Shown: positions 1-7,526 of the stretch, in pieces
Position numbering within the stretch: the first letter of the stretch is position 1
How the letters are laid out: each line of letters starts with the position of its first letter
Source: JACQFZ01 sp036396275
GTDB taxonomy: Bacteria; Pseudomonadota; Gammaproteobacteria; Acidiferrobacterales; Sulfurifustaceae
Reading direction: 5' to 3'
DNA: 19,422 bases
Assembly (NCBI GenBank): GCA_036396275.1
Contig: DASWLD010000069.1
Span: forward strand, 1-19,422
Notes under the pieces: generated by a model
The model's input: the letters and a program-made list of their open reading frames with translations, nothing else
What the model was told of the DNA's origin: nothing
Databases searched by the model: none
Program-made: the position numbers and the translations under genes

Positions 1-30
1 GCTCAAACAACGTTCAAGATCTTGAAAACG

Positions 31-131
31 GATTTTCACCGCAAAGGCGCAAAGGACGCAAAGGACGCAAAGAAAGATTCATCCTTTTCAAGAAAACAAC
101 CTTTGCGCTCTTTGCGTCTTTGCGGTGAATC
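31..131. repeat. Imperfect hairpin repeat with phased CGCAAAG motifs
   Basis: The left arm (31-72) carries CACCGCAAAG followed by CGCAAAG units at about 7-9 nt spacing. The right arm (101-131) is its approximate reverse complement, ending in TTTGCGGTGAATC, so the block can fold into a long imperfect stem around an A/T-rich loop. It lies directly after the barrel gene of the export operon, whose stop codon overlaps the right arm. A 14-bp palindrome, TTCAAGATCTTGAA, sits just outside at 13-26. The block looks like a dispersed intergenic palindromic repeat. It may act as a 3' stabiliser or terminator, but that is inference. Confidence 0.7.
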
Positions 132-1389
132 AAAAATAGAACCCGGCCCGGAAAAAGATGGACCGCCCCGGCGCGATGAACGCGCCGGTACCCGCCACCG
201 GAATCCCGCCGAATTCGTCGCCGCGATCGCCGAAGCCAATATTAACACCGCCGCTCAGCTGTACGTTTTGTCGCCAATCGTAAATCCCGCGAATCTGCAG
301 AAACGCACTGCCGTCGTTCAAGTTCCAGATCACGCCACCGACGGCATTGAACAGCGGATGCAGTTCCACCCGCGCCCCCAGCGCCGCATAGTCGCGCCCC
401 AGGGTAAACAGCTCCCCGCGTGCGATACGCGCCGCGAGCGCGGGATTCGGCGTGGTGTAGCGGGCGCGGTCGCTTTCGCCGAGGCCGTTGCGAAAGTATT
501 CGACGTAGCCGTAATAGTTCCTGCCTCCCCAAATCCACGAGTAGTCGAGATTCGTGACGATCGACCAGGCATCGCTGCGGGTACGGTTAACATCGACATA
601 TAGCCCGTCCAGCCGCCAGACGGCGCCCCCGATACTTCGCGCCAGCCCGAAACCAACCAAGTTCTCGTCGAAATGGCGCGCACCCAGCAAGTCCAAATCC
701 GCGCCGCCGGCGCGCGACCGAAACTTCACGGCGTAGGTGCTCTCGCTGCCTTCGATGTCGTGCGTCGCGAGATCGCGCCGTGGGACAACGATCGCTTGCA
801 GATCGGTCGCCGATGGAAACGCGATCTGCGTGTACAGCATGTCCTCGCCGGTCTTGTACTCCTTGTCGATCGCCGTCGGCGCGAACGGATTGATGAAGTC
901 GAGCGGCTGAAACACCAAGCCGTTGCCCCAGCTCAGCGCCTGGCGGCCGAAGCGAACGGATCGGCCGCCTTCGCGGTAACCGACGACAAACCGGTCCAGG
1001 CGCTGCACCGCGGCGGTCCGATCTCGGTCGATGACGGTGTCGGTGAGATCGAACAGCCGCCGGCGATCATCGGGAAGCCCCGTGCCGGCGCCGGCGACGC
1101 CGAGCGCGGCGGCGCTCCGGCGGACGCGCTCCGAGTCCCCGTGGACGGCCAGAAACTCGTAATGGACGCTCGCATCCCACGGACCGGCGCCGCCGTCCAG
1201 TTTCAAGCGCATATCAAGGTCTTGATCCCGCGCCGGGTTCGCTCCCAACGCGGCGCTGAGATCATCGGCCCGGTAGTCGGTGACGCTGTACTGGTATTTT
1301 GCGTGACCGCCGAATTTCCAGTCGGCGTAACCGATCTCCGGCACGCACGCGACGGCGAGGATAAAGATGGAAACCGAGATTTTCAGCAT
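130..1389 (-). CDS. Outer-membrane beta-barrel protein of the Lol-like export operon
   Basis: The 419-residue protein starts with a signal peptide (about 1-22, ending in GYA before DWKFGG). The rest is rich in alternating aromatic and polar strands and ends in FYF, the C-terminal phenylalanine typical of BAM-assembled barrels. A conserved-looking stretch at about 143-184 contains FGRQALSWGNGLVFQPLDF and NPFAPTAIDKEY, which recalls porin-like and DUF1302-like barrels, but I cannot name the family firmly. It is the last gene of the operon, 15 nt after the ATPase gene. In position it stands where LolB would be in a Lol pathway, which suggests the outer-membrane end of the export route. No strong ribosome site precedes the ATG. 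The function is inferred from context. Confidence 0.85.
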   Translation of the reverse strand: MLKISVSIFILAVACVPEIGYADWKFGGHAKYQYSVTDYRADDLSAALGANPARDQDLDMRLKLDGGAGPWDASVHYEFLAVHGDSERVRRSAAALGVAGAGTGLPDDRRRLFDLTDTVIDRDRTAAVQRLDRFVVGYREGGRSVRFGRQALSWGNGLVFQPLDFINPFAPTAIDKEYKTGEDMLYTQIAFPSATDLQAIVVPRRDLATHDIEGSESTYAVKFRSRAGGADLDLLGARHFDENLVGFGLARSIGGAVWRLDGLYVDVNRTRSDAWSIVTNLDYSWIWGGRNYYGYVEYFRNGLGESDRARYTTPNPALAARIARGELFTLGRDYAALGARVELHPLFNAVGGVIWNLNDGSAFLQIRGIYDWRQNVQLSGGVNIGFGDRGDEFGGIPVAGTGAFIAPGRSIFFRAGFYF

Positions 1390-1404
1390 CCGCAGCGACG
1401 GCGG

Positions 1405-2124
1405 TTACTTGTTGCGCCGCTCGTCTTCTACGATTCGCCCGTCATGCAATTTGATCAGGCGGCGCGAAAAATCCATCACGAGCTTGTCGTGCGTGGAAAA
1501 AATAAACGTCACGTTGTGCTCGGTGTTCATGTGCACCAGCAGCTGCATGAGATTTTCGGCGGTCTTGGAATCGAGATTGGCGGTCGGCTCGTCGGCGAGA
1601 ACCAACGCCGGTTCGGAAACGATCGCGCGCGCCACCGCGACGCGCTGTTGCTGGCCGCCGGATAACTCCCCCGGGCGCCGATCTTCCAAACCTTCGAGGC
1701 CGACCTCGCGCAGAATCTCGTGCGACTTGGCGCGGCGCGACTCGGTGGACACACCCTGCAACTGCATGACGAATTCGACGTTCTCGCGCGCCGTCAACAC
1801 GGGAATCAAGTTGTACGCCTGAAACACGAACCCGATTCGATGCAACCGCAGTCGCGCGAGGTCCGCGCGCTCCATCGTATCCACGCGCTTGCCGTCCACT
1901 TCGATCTCTCCGGTCGTGGGCCGGTCGAGACCGCCGATAAGATTGAGCAGCGTGCTCTTGCCGGAACCCGACGGGCCGGAGAGACAGGCAAAGTCCCGCC
2001 GCGGAACTTCCAAATTGACGTCCGTCAGCGCGTGCACCGCGACGGTGTTCTGGCGGTATATCTTGCTGACGTGGTGACAGACAACGGTGTTTTCCACAAG
2101 CCGGCTCACATAAGAAAAGACCAA
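1405..2124 (-). CDS. ABC transporter ATP-binding protein, LolD/MacB type
   Basis: This is the ATPase that powers the two neighbouring permeases. It has Walker A GPSGSGKST (50-58), a Q-loop FQAYNLIP (101-108), signature LSGGQQQRVAVARA (154-167), Walker B ALVLADEP (173-180) with TANLD, and the switch histidine in FSTHD (209-213). At up to 239 residues it has the length and sequence style of the LolD/MacB/SalX subfamily, which drives mechanotransmission in FtsX-type permeases and does not import nutrients. The start is uncertain: the longest frame begins with TTG, and in-frame GTG codons lie at 2109 and 2097, the latter giving an N-terminus MENTVVCHHVSKIY. None has a clear Shine-Dalgarno site. 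A hairpin repeat lies immediately upstream, between this gene and the permease. Confidence 0.95.
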   Translation of the reverse strand: MVFSYVSRLVENTVVCHHVSKIYRQNTVAVHALTDVNLEVPRRDFACLSGPSGSGKSTLLNLIGGLDRPTTGEIEVDGKRVDTMERADLARLRLHRIGFVFQAYNLIPVLTARENVEFVMQLQGVSTESRRAKSHEILREVGLEGLEDRRPGELSGGQQQRVAVARAIVSEPALVLADEPTANLDSKTAENLMQLLVHMNTEHNVTFIFSTHDKLVMDFSRRLIKLHDGRIVEDERRNK

Positions 2125-2227
2125 GAATCCGCGGATGATCGCGAATTAACCGCAGGATAAACGCGGATCGATTCCCTCGCTCTATCTGCGTTCATCTTCT
2201 TTCTGATCTGCGTGCATCTGCGGATTC
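2125..2227. repeat. Imperfect hairpin repeat (GCAGAT/GCGGAT family) inside the operon
   Basis: The arms at 2125-2168 and 2184-2227 are 44 nt each and are approximate reverse complements, matching at roughly two thirds of positions. Both begin with GAATCCGC at the outer end and carry CGCRGAT-type units inside. The loop is 15 nt. The block fills the 111-nt gap between the second permease gene and the ATPase gene, the only junction in the operon longer than 15 nt. It resembles short-motif palindromic repeats dispersed in many bacterial genomes. It could modulate expression of the distal ATPase and barrel genes; that is inference. Confidence 0.7.
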
Positions 2228-2235
2228 CGGGATGG

Positions 2236-3468
2236 TCACACGCGCGTAATCGCTTCCACCGGCACGCGCCGCGCCGCGCGCCACGCCGGGTAGAGGCTCG
2301 CCAGCACCCCCAGCACGATCACGATCACGTTCGAGGCGACGATATCGGATTCGTCGAGCTTGGGATAAATGACCGGGCTCATGCCGACCAGCGCCAACCC
2401 CTCGGCGAATCGGGAGAGATCGACGCCGTCGCGCAAACCGACGACCGTCGCCCAGGCGGCAAGGTTGCCGACCGCGAGCCCGATCATGAGCAAAATCAGC
2501 GACTCGATCAGAACCTGCTGCAAAATGTAGCGCGGCGGCATGCCGAGGGCCTGAAACAAGCCGAACTCGCGCGTGCGCTCGAAGATCGCCATCAGCAGCG
2601 TATTGATCAAGCCGAACGACATCGCCGCGAACACGACCGCGAACCAGATCAAGAGAACCACGTTGTTGACCTTCTGCGTCAGCACCAGGATCGGCCGAAT
2701 CTCCGTCCACGGCGCCACGTCGCGCCCCGGCGCCGCGGCGCGAAGCCGCGCTACCAGCGCATCGAGCCGCTCGCGATCCCGTGTCATGACGGCGATCTCG
2801 GACACGTCGTCTCCGATCTTCAACATTTGCTGCGCGATGCGCCGGCCGATAAACACATAACCCGTTTCCACCGCTTCGGGCTCGGCGCGAAAAATCCCGA
2901 CAACGCGAAACCCGCGATCGGCGATTTCGTTGTTGGCGTCTTGGCTCGTCAGCACGACCCGTCGACCGACCTGCGTCTCCAGCCGCTCGGCCAGCTCGCG
3001 CCCGATGACAGCGCTCGGGTCGTCCGGCGATTCGAGGTCGCGGCCCTCGACAATCGCACCGTCGATAAACGAAAGCCCGCGTTCGGCGGCCGGGTCGATC
3101 CCGACGATCTCCACGCCGGCGGACTCGCGCTCGCTCGCGATCACCCCCGGCACCCGAACGCGCGCGTCCCACGCGGTTACCGGTTTTTCGCTCAATGTCT
3201 TTTCGAGCAATCCCGTTGTTAGCGGCAGCCGGTGCACGACCGAGGGGTCGTCGCGATAGTCCGTGGCGTGAATCTGCACGTGGCCGGTTAGATTCATGAT
3301 CTCCTTATGAATGTATTCGCCCATCCACCCGCGGATAAACGCGGCCATCGCAATCATCGCCCACACGCCGAGCGCAAGCGCAAAAATCATTACGGCCGTG
3401 CGGCGGGTGTGGCGCCACAGGTTGCGCCAGGCGAGCGTCGTGAGTAGCGTGAACTTGCCGATCGGCAT
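2236..3468 (-). CDS. ABC transporter permease, LolC/E-MacB (FtsX) family
   Basis: The 410-residue inner-membrane protein has the four-helix MacB/LolCE plan. One N-terminal helix (about 24-46) follows the amphipathic WRNLWRHTRRT stretch, then comes a large periplasmic domain (about 50-265), then three helices (about 267-295, 315-343, 378-396). The FtsX-domain signatures FERTREFGLFQALGM (about 296-310) and SLYPAWRAARRVPVEAI near the C-terminus are present. The ATG lies 3 nt after the stop of the preceding permease gene, so the two are co-translated. The pair resembles LolC and LolE, which form an asymmetric heterodimer with LolD. Family assignment is firm; the substrate (lipoprotein, lipid or other amphiphile) is not visible from sequence. 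Confidence 0.93.
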   Translation of the reverse strand: MPIGKFTLLTTLAWRNLWRHTRRTAVMIFALALGVWAMIAMAAFIRGWMGEYIHKEIMNLTGHVQIHATDYRDDPSVVHRLPLTTGLLEKTLSEKPVTAWDARVRVPGVIASERESAGVEIVGIDPAAERGLSFIDGAIVEGRDLESPDDPSAVIGRELAERLETQVGRRVVLTSQDANNEIADRGFRVVGIFRAEPEAVETGYVFIGRRIAQQMLKIGDDVSEIAVMTRDRERLDALVARLRAAAPGRDVAPWTEIRPILVLTQKVNNVVLLIWFAVVFAAMSFGLINTLLMAIFERTREFGLFQALGMPPRYILQQVLIESLILLMIGLAVGNLAAWATVVGLRDGVDLSRFAEGLALVGMSPVIYPKLDESDIVASNVIVIVLGVLASLYPAWRAARRVPVEAITRV

Positions 3469-3471
3469 GCG

Positions 3472-4707
3472 CTAAATCGCGTGCATCGCTTCGACCGCGT
3501 TCAGCCGCCGGATTCGCAGTGTCGGGTAAAGCGAAGCAAGCAAAATGAATCCGAAGATCACCAGCGGTCCGAGGGCAACGCTGACGAAACTCAGTTGCGG
3601 ATAGAGCACACCGGGTAACCCGTACTGTCCATAGAGTTCCTGCATGCCGGGGAAGGTAAAACCATAGAGGTAGAAATAGAACGCAACGCTCACGCCGATC
3701 GCAAGTCCGACGGCCAAACCAACAGCGGCGAGCAGCGCCGATTCCAGCACCACCAGCACGCCGATTCGCACCGGCGCGGTACCGAGCGCGAGCATGATGC
3801 CGAACTCGCGCGTGCGCTCGAGCACCGACATGATGAACGTGTTGAGAATGCTGAAGGTGACGACCAGAATCAGCGCCACGTACATGAACCAGCCCGTGGT
3901 CCAGTCCGCCTGAATGAGCTGCTTGAGCCCCGGCACCAAACGGTTCCAATCGAGAACGACAAGATTTTGATTCGGCGGCAGCCGCGCGTTCGCTTCGCGT
4001 TCGATCACCGGCAGCGCCTCCAGATTCGGCGCCAGAAACACGATGGCGTGCGCCGCATCGCCCATGCCGAAGACCTGTTGAAATGTTGTGAGCGGCAACT
4101 GCACTAAGTGCCGATCGACCTCGGCCACGCCGCTGCGGAACACCCCGACCACCGGCACGATGGTCGCGGCGACCGACCCGTCCCGTGCCGAGCCGAGCAA
4201 CGTCAGCTCGTCGCCGACTTTGAGCTTGAGGTTGCGCGCCAGCGTCGCGCCGACCACGGCTTCCTGTGCGTCGATGCTGTCGAAGTAGCGGCCGGTTTCA
4301 ATCAACTTGGGAATCGTCGACACGCGCGGTTCGAAGCGCGGCTCGACGCCGGCGACCTGCACGCCGTAGCTGCGGGTGCCGCTCGAGGCCAACGCAAAGC
4401 CGAACGCGCGCACGGCGACGCCGGTCGTTTCGAACGCCGGCAGCGCGCGCAGCCGATCAGCCAGACCGCGCGCGTCGGGGACGCTGTTTCGAATCTGCGG
4501 CTTGTCCAGATACCCCGCGCGCTGCACTTGCAGCTGGCCGGTGAAGATGCGCAGGCTGCTGTCGATAATCATGTCGTAGGAGCCGAGCTGAATCGTGATT
4601 AGAAAAATCATCAGCACGGTCACGAAGCCGATGGCCGACACCGTAAGCCACGTGCGGCGCGGGTTTCGCCAGAGATTGCGCCAGGCCATCGTGAGCGCGA
4701 TACCCAT
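3472..4707 (-). CDS. ABC transporter permease, LolC/E-MacB (FtsX) family, partner subunit
   Basis: The 411-residue protein has the same plan as its downstream neighbour: MAWRNLWRNPRRTW followed by helix 1 (about 20-42), a periplasmic domain, and three C-terminal helices. It carries LERTREFGIMLALG and a C-terminal LASLYPTLRIRRLNAVEAM. The periplasmic domain includes SIDAQEAVVGATLARNLKLKVGDELTL, typical of MacB_PCD domains. It begins 4 nt after the end of the LolA-like gene and ends 3 nt before the next permease. The two permeases differ clearly in sequence, which fits an asymmetric heterodimer and not a recent duplication. The predicted location is the inner membrane. Confidence 0.93.
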   Translation of the reverse strand: MGIALTMAWRNLWRNPRRTWLTVSAIGFVTVLMIFLITIQLGSYDMIIDSSLRIFTGQLQVQRAGYLDKPQIRNSVPDARGLADRLRALPAFETTGVAVRAFGFALASSGTRSYGVQVAGVEPRFEPRVSTIPKLIETGRYFDSIDAQEAVVGATLARNLKLKVGDELTLLGSARDGSVAATIVPVVGVFRSGVAEVDRHLVQLPLTTFQQVFGMGDAAHAIVFLAPNLEALPVIEREANARLPPNQNLVVLDWNRLVPGLKQLIQADWTTGWFMYVALILVVTFSILNTFIMSVLERTREFGIMLALGTAPVRIGVLVVLESALLAAVGLAVGLAIGVSVAFYFYLYGFTFPGMQELYGQYGLPGVLYPQLSFVSVALGPLVIFGFILLASLYPTLRIRRLNAVEAMHAI

Positions 4708-4711
4708 GCAT

Positions 4712-5503
4712 CTACTCCCGCGGGTTGCGCAGGTTCGACTGCGTGAAGAAGCTCGAAGCGATATCGATGCCGAATCGGGCTTCGTTGGTCGTGACCTCGG
4801 TCCATTCCCCGGGCTTGTCGACGCGTTGCATGCGCTGCTTGGTCGCGATGGTCTTGCCGCCCATGAGGCGGATGTCTTGCGTGGTCAGCTTCTTGATAAG
4901 TTCACCCGCTTGATCGTAAAACGCGTGCTCGAGCAGGACGTAATCGTCGCGCACCGTCTCGACTTCCCGGCCCCAAACCACCGGCGCGAACTCTTTCGGC
5001 CGCGACTCGATGACGTAAAGCTTGTGACCGTTACTCGTCTCCGTACGCAGCAGCCGATGGGTGTATTGATCGATCAGGTCGTCCGCTTTCGCGAGATCGT
5101 TGTTCGAGAAATCCGAGCCCATCCAGCTCTGATTCATCATGCTCGAGGGAATCTTGAGCACCCGATTGATCTTCGGATTGAAGGTCCACATTTCGTTGCC
5201 GACGAGGAGCGTCGCGTTGCCGACGTCCTTCGGCGGCGCGACGACGCGCACCAGCGACTGCTTGGCGCCGCGCGTCCAGACGCGAATCGTCATCTGCCGC
5301 TCCCAATCCGGTCGGTGGATCGTCATCTCGGCGACCGAGTACGACGAGGTGTCGCGCCAATAGTCAATCGCCGCTTTGATGAGGGCGCGAGCTTCTTGCG
5401 ATCCCGCATCTTGCGCCTGCGCCGGCAGTGCAATGGCCAGCGCCGCGACAAGCAGCAATTTCGCAAATCGGATGGGAGAATAAGAAGAAACCGACGACTT
5501 CAC
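4712..5503 (-). CDS. LolA-like periplasmic carrier (outer-membrane lipoprotein-sorting family)
   Basis: The GTG start at 5503 is chosen because GGAGGAG (5514-5520) lies 10 nt upstream; the frame stays open to 5752, but that extension has no signal-peptide or domain character. The 263-residue product has a cleavable signal peptide (about 12-30, AQA before QDAG) and a mature part in the style of COG2834/LolA-fold proteins: repeated beta-strands such as MTIRVWTRG, MWTFNP and KLYVIESRP, and the motif MMNQSWMGSDFSNNDL (122-137). Proteins with this fold carry acyl chains in a hydrophobic half-barrel. As first intact gene of the operon it probably accepts cargo from the two permeases and crosses the periplasm. 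Cargo identity is unknown. Confidence 0.9.
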   Translation of the reverse strand: MKSSVSSYSPIRFAKLLLVAALAIALPAQAQDAGSQEARALIKAAIDYWRDTSSYSVAEMTIHRPDWERQMTIRVWTRGAKQSLVRVVAPPKDVGNATLLVGNEMWTFNPKINRVLKIPSSMMNQSWMGSDFSNNDLAKADDLIDQYTHRLLRTETSNGHKLYVIESRPKEFAPVVWGREVETVRDDYVLLEHAFYDQAGELIKKLTTQDIRLMGGKTIATKQRMQRVDKPGEWTEVTTNEARFGIDIASSFFTQSNLRNPRE

Positions 5504-5507
5504 TCTG

Positions 5508-5624
5508 CTAAATCTCCTCCGGCACCATCTTGATCGCACCGCTGGGGCATTGCCCGCGCACGCATTCAGCGACCCGCGCGACCTGACGCAGCATGCCATA
5601 CCTAGGCGGCACTCGCCTGGACAT
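5508..5624 (-). pseudogene. Ferredoxin-like C-terminal remnant
   Basis: A short frame reads MSRRVPPRYG, then VARVAECVRGQCPSGAIKMV, and ends EEI followed by TAG. The stretch CVRGQCPSGAI resembles the C-terminal end of a 4Fe-4S ferredoxin (CP.GAI motif). Only 38 residues are open, upstream of which is a TGA in frame, and no ferredoxin N-terminal half with its CxxC is seen in the other minus-strand frames up to 5850. Its stop lies 4 nt before the GTG of the LolA-like gene, and its end contains that gene's ribosome site. This suggests a decayed first operon gene, or an intact gene broken by a sequencing error. A small genuine protein cannot be excluded. Confidence 0.4.
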
Positions 5625-5699
5625 GGATCAATGCGCAATCCTCCGCACGATCCCAGCTTCCGATTGCCGCTAGTGTCGCCGCAGTAGCGTACCCGCTGG

Positions 5700-5730
5700 A
5701 AACCGAAAAAAGCCTCTTTTTCACCGGTTT
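5700..5730. other. Strong hairpin in the divergent intergenic region
   Basis: AAACCG (5700-5705) pairs with CGGTTT (5725-5730), and AAAAAAG (5706-5712) pairs with CTTTTTC (5716-5722). The loop is CCT and there is a 2-nt bulge. The hairpin sits just upstream of the sigma-54 promoter candidate, between the export operon and the chemoreceptor gene. It may be a terminator-like or attenuator element for minus-strand transcription or a simple barrier; its role is not decided by the sequence. Confidence 0.45.
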
Positions 5731-5745
5731 TTGAAGCTCGTGGCG

Positions 5746-5764
5746 TTGGCATGGAACCTGCTTT
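5746..5764 (+). promoter_or_regulatory. Candidate sigma-54 (-24/-12) promoter for the chemoreceptor gene
   Basis: The sequence TTGGCATGGAACCTGCTTT matches the sigma-54 consensus TTGGCACG-N4-TTGC with two differences. It has the required GG (5748-5749) and GC (5760-5761) separated by exactly 10 nt. Transcription would start near 5773, giving a leader of about 75 nt before the ATG at 5848. No other function is evident for this intergenic stretch on the plus strand. Chemotaxis and flagellar genes are often under sigma-54 or sigma-28 control, so the position makes sense. Confidence 0.5.
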
Positions 5765-5847
5765 CCATTAGGGCAAAGCGAAGTTTCCCGAAGTAGCGCG
5801 CCGAGGCCGCGGTACCGGGATTCTTCTCAGGGATCCAGGGAGCAGAT

Positions 5848-7452
5848 ATGAAGTGGTTCATTACGCCAGCGGTGAAGGTACTCAGCCGTACAGGCATTAT
5901 GGGCAATGTTTCGCTCATCGCCGTTCTCATGGCCGCCGCGCAACTATCGGCGTTCCTTCCGAAGGGATCAGTGGCGTTGGCGCTGATCTTTTTCGCCGTC
6001 GGCGCTTACCTGCTGTTCGCGCTCGCAATGATCAATAGACTCGGCATGATCCGGATGGCCGACGCGCTTGATCGCGTGGCCAGCGGGGACTTGCGCAAGC
6101 GTATCCAGACACCGCGCGGCGTCGGCAACCGAAATACGGAAGCGGGGCGCATCTGGGCCGCCTTAATGCAGATGGATAGCAGCCTACTCGACATTGTCGG
6201 CCAAGTCCGGGCCAGCGCCGATCACGTCGGCGACGGCGCGCATGAAATTGCCTGCGGCTACAGCGATCTGTCGCAGCGCACCGAAGAACAGGCCTCCACC
6301 CTGGAGGAGACGGCGGCGAGCATGGAGCAACTTTCCGCGACGGTAAAGCAAAACGCGGATCATTGCCGCCAGGCGAATTCGCGCGCCGCGGAAAACGGCA
6401 CGCGCGCCGAGGAGGCGGGGACATCGATGCAGCGTGTGACCGACACGATGGCACGCATCGAAAGCGGTTCCAAGAAAATGTCCGAGATCATCGGCCTTAT
6501 CGAAAGCATCGCCTTTCAAACCAACATTCTCGCGCTCAACGCCGCTGTCGAAGCGGCGCGCGCCGGCGAGCACGGCCGCGGGTTCAGCGTGGTGGCGGCG
6601 GAAGTGCGGTCGCTCGCGCAGCGCAGTACGCAAGCCGCCGAGGAGATCAAGACCTTGATTGCCGCCTCGACCCAGGACGTTTCGTCCGGCGTCCACCTGG
6701 CGACCCAGGCGCACGATGCGGTCGATCGCGCCGTCAACGGTATACGCGAAGTGCGGGAGTTGCTCGATTCCATTGCCCGCGCATCGGAAGAACAAAACGC
6801 CGGCGTCATTGAAATCGGCCGGGCGCTTTCGCAGCTCGAGAACGTAACGCAGCAGAATGCCGCGCTGGTGGAAGAAGGCGCGGCCGTCGCGACCGCGTTC
6901 GAGCAGGAAGCGACCCGACTGATCGACGTGGTCGGCGCGTTCAAGGTCGACCGCATGCAGGATCGCGACGCCGCCGTGTCGTTGGTGCAGCGCGCGATCG
7001 CGCACGTGCGTGCCGTCGGTCCGAAGCAGGCGTTCAAAGACTTCGACGATCCAAACGGAGCGTTCGTCGACGGCGAACGTTACGTATACGTCTGGGACAT
7101 TAACGGTCCAATGCTCGCCTCGTCCGCGAGCCAACATCTTCTCGGGCACAACATGATGGATCAGGTCGACGCCGACGGTAAGACATACGCGGCGGAAATT
7201 TTCGAAATCGCGCGCACCAAGGGCAAGGGATGGTGCGACTATCGCCTGCGCAACCCGTCGAAGAACAATCAAATCGAACCGAAGTCGGCCTATATCGAAA
7301 GCGACGGCAGCGTTATAGTCGGTTGCGGCATTTATCGCCCCGAAGCCGAACAAACGGCGTCCGTAAGTCAGCGCCAAGAAACGACCGATAACGTTCGCGA
7401 GCGCCGGGCGCCGCGCTCGCCCATGCGGCGTGCCAATACTTCTGCCCGATAG
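5848..7452 (+). CDS. Methyl-accepting chemotaxis protein with C-terminal Cache domain
   Basis: The ATG follows GGGAG at 5 nt spacing. The 534-residue protein has two adjacent helices (about 18-36 and 42-63) separated by only a few residues, so there is no periplasmic sensor. A HAMP-like stretch (about 64-118) follows, then the methyl-accepting coiled coil (about 120-365) with the highly conserved hairpin tip ESIAFQTNILALNAAVEAARAGEHGRGFSVVAAEVR-type region at 219-254. After it comes a single-Cache-like domain (about 372-497) with YVYVWDINGPML, LLGHNMMDQVDADGK and KGWCDYRLRNP. This domain is normally periplasmic but here would be cytoplasmic. The ligand is unknown. The protein should couple through CheW/CheA to flagella or another output. 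Confidence 0.95.
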   Translation: MKWFITPAVKVLSRTGIMGNVSLIAVLMAAAQLSAFLPKGSVALALIFFAVGAYLLFALAMINRLGMIRMADALDRVASGDLRKRIQTPRGVGNRNTEAGRIWAALMQMDSSLLDIVGQVRASADHVGDGAHEIACGYSDLSQRTEEQASTLEETAASMEQLSATVKQNADHCRQANSRAAENGTRAEEAGTSMQRVTDTMARIESGSKKMSEIIGLIESIAFQTNILALNAAVEAARAGEHGRGFSVVAAEVRSLAQRSTQAAEEIKTLIAASTQDVSSGVHLATQAHDAVDRAVNGIREVRELLDSIARASEEQNAGVIEIGRALSQLENVTQQNAALVEEGAAVATAFEQEATRLIDVVGAFKVDRMQDRDAAVSLVQRAIAHVRAVGPKQAFKDFDDPNGAFVDGERYVYVWDINGPMLASSASQHLLGHNMMDQVDADGKTYAAEIFEIARTKGKGWCDYRLRNPSKNNQIEPKSAYIESDGSVIVGCGIYRPEAEQTASVSQRQETTDNVRERRAPRSPMRRANTSAR

Positions 7453-7470
7453 CGCGACACGCAAGAGTTA

Positions 7471-7506
7471 AAAAAACACGGGGGCTCGACGCCCCCGTTT
7501 TCGTTT
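7471..7506. terminator. Bidirectional rho-independent terminator
   Basis: ACGGGGGC (7478-7485), loop TCGAC and GCCCCCGT (7491-7498) form a perfect 8-bp stem. A T-rich tail (TTTCGTTT) follows on the plus strand and an A run (7471-7476) precedes it, which is a T run for minus-strand transcripts. It lies between the convergent chemoreceptor and lipoprotein genes and can serve both. Confidence 0.9.
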
Positions 7507-7526
7507 CAACGCGCTACAACCGCCGT

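Noticed and set aside
31..90. Possible CRISPR-like array from the regularly spaced CGCAAAG units
   Set aside because: The units are only about 7 bp with no unique spacers, and they have a complementary arm, so the block is a hairpin repeat.
2212..3222. A long plus-strand frame opposite the second permease, and similar ones at 4595-5533 and 12100-13218
   Set aside because: All lie opposite genes with unambiguous motifs, are rich in Arg/His/Asp, and contain no recognisable domain.
5504..5752. N-terminal extension of the LolA-like protein up to an ATG at 5752
   Set aside because: The GTG at 5503 has an excellent ribosome site and begins a normal signal peptide; the extension would place 83 cysteine- and arginine-rich residues in front of it.
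6184..7464. A 426-codon open frame antisense to the chemoreceptor gene
   Set aside because: It mirrors a gene with clear domains and shows no domain or ribosome site; high GC content produces such antisense frames.
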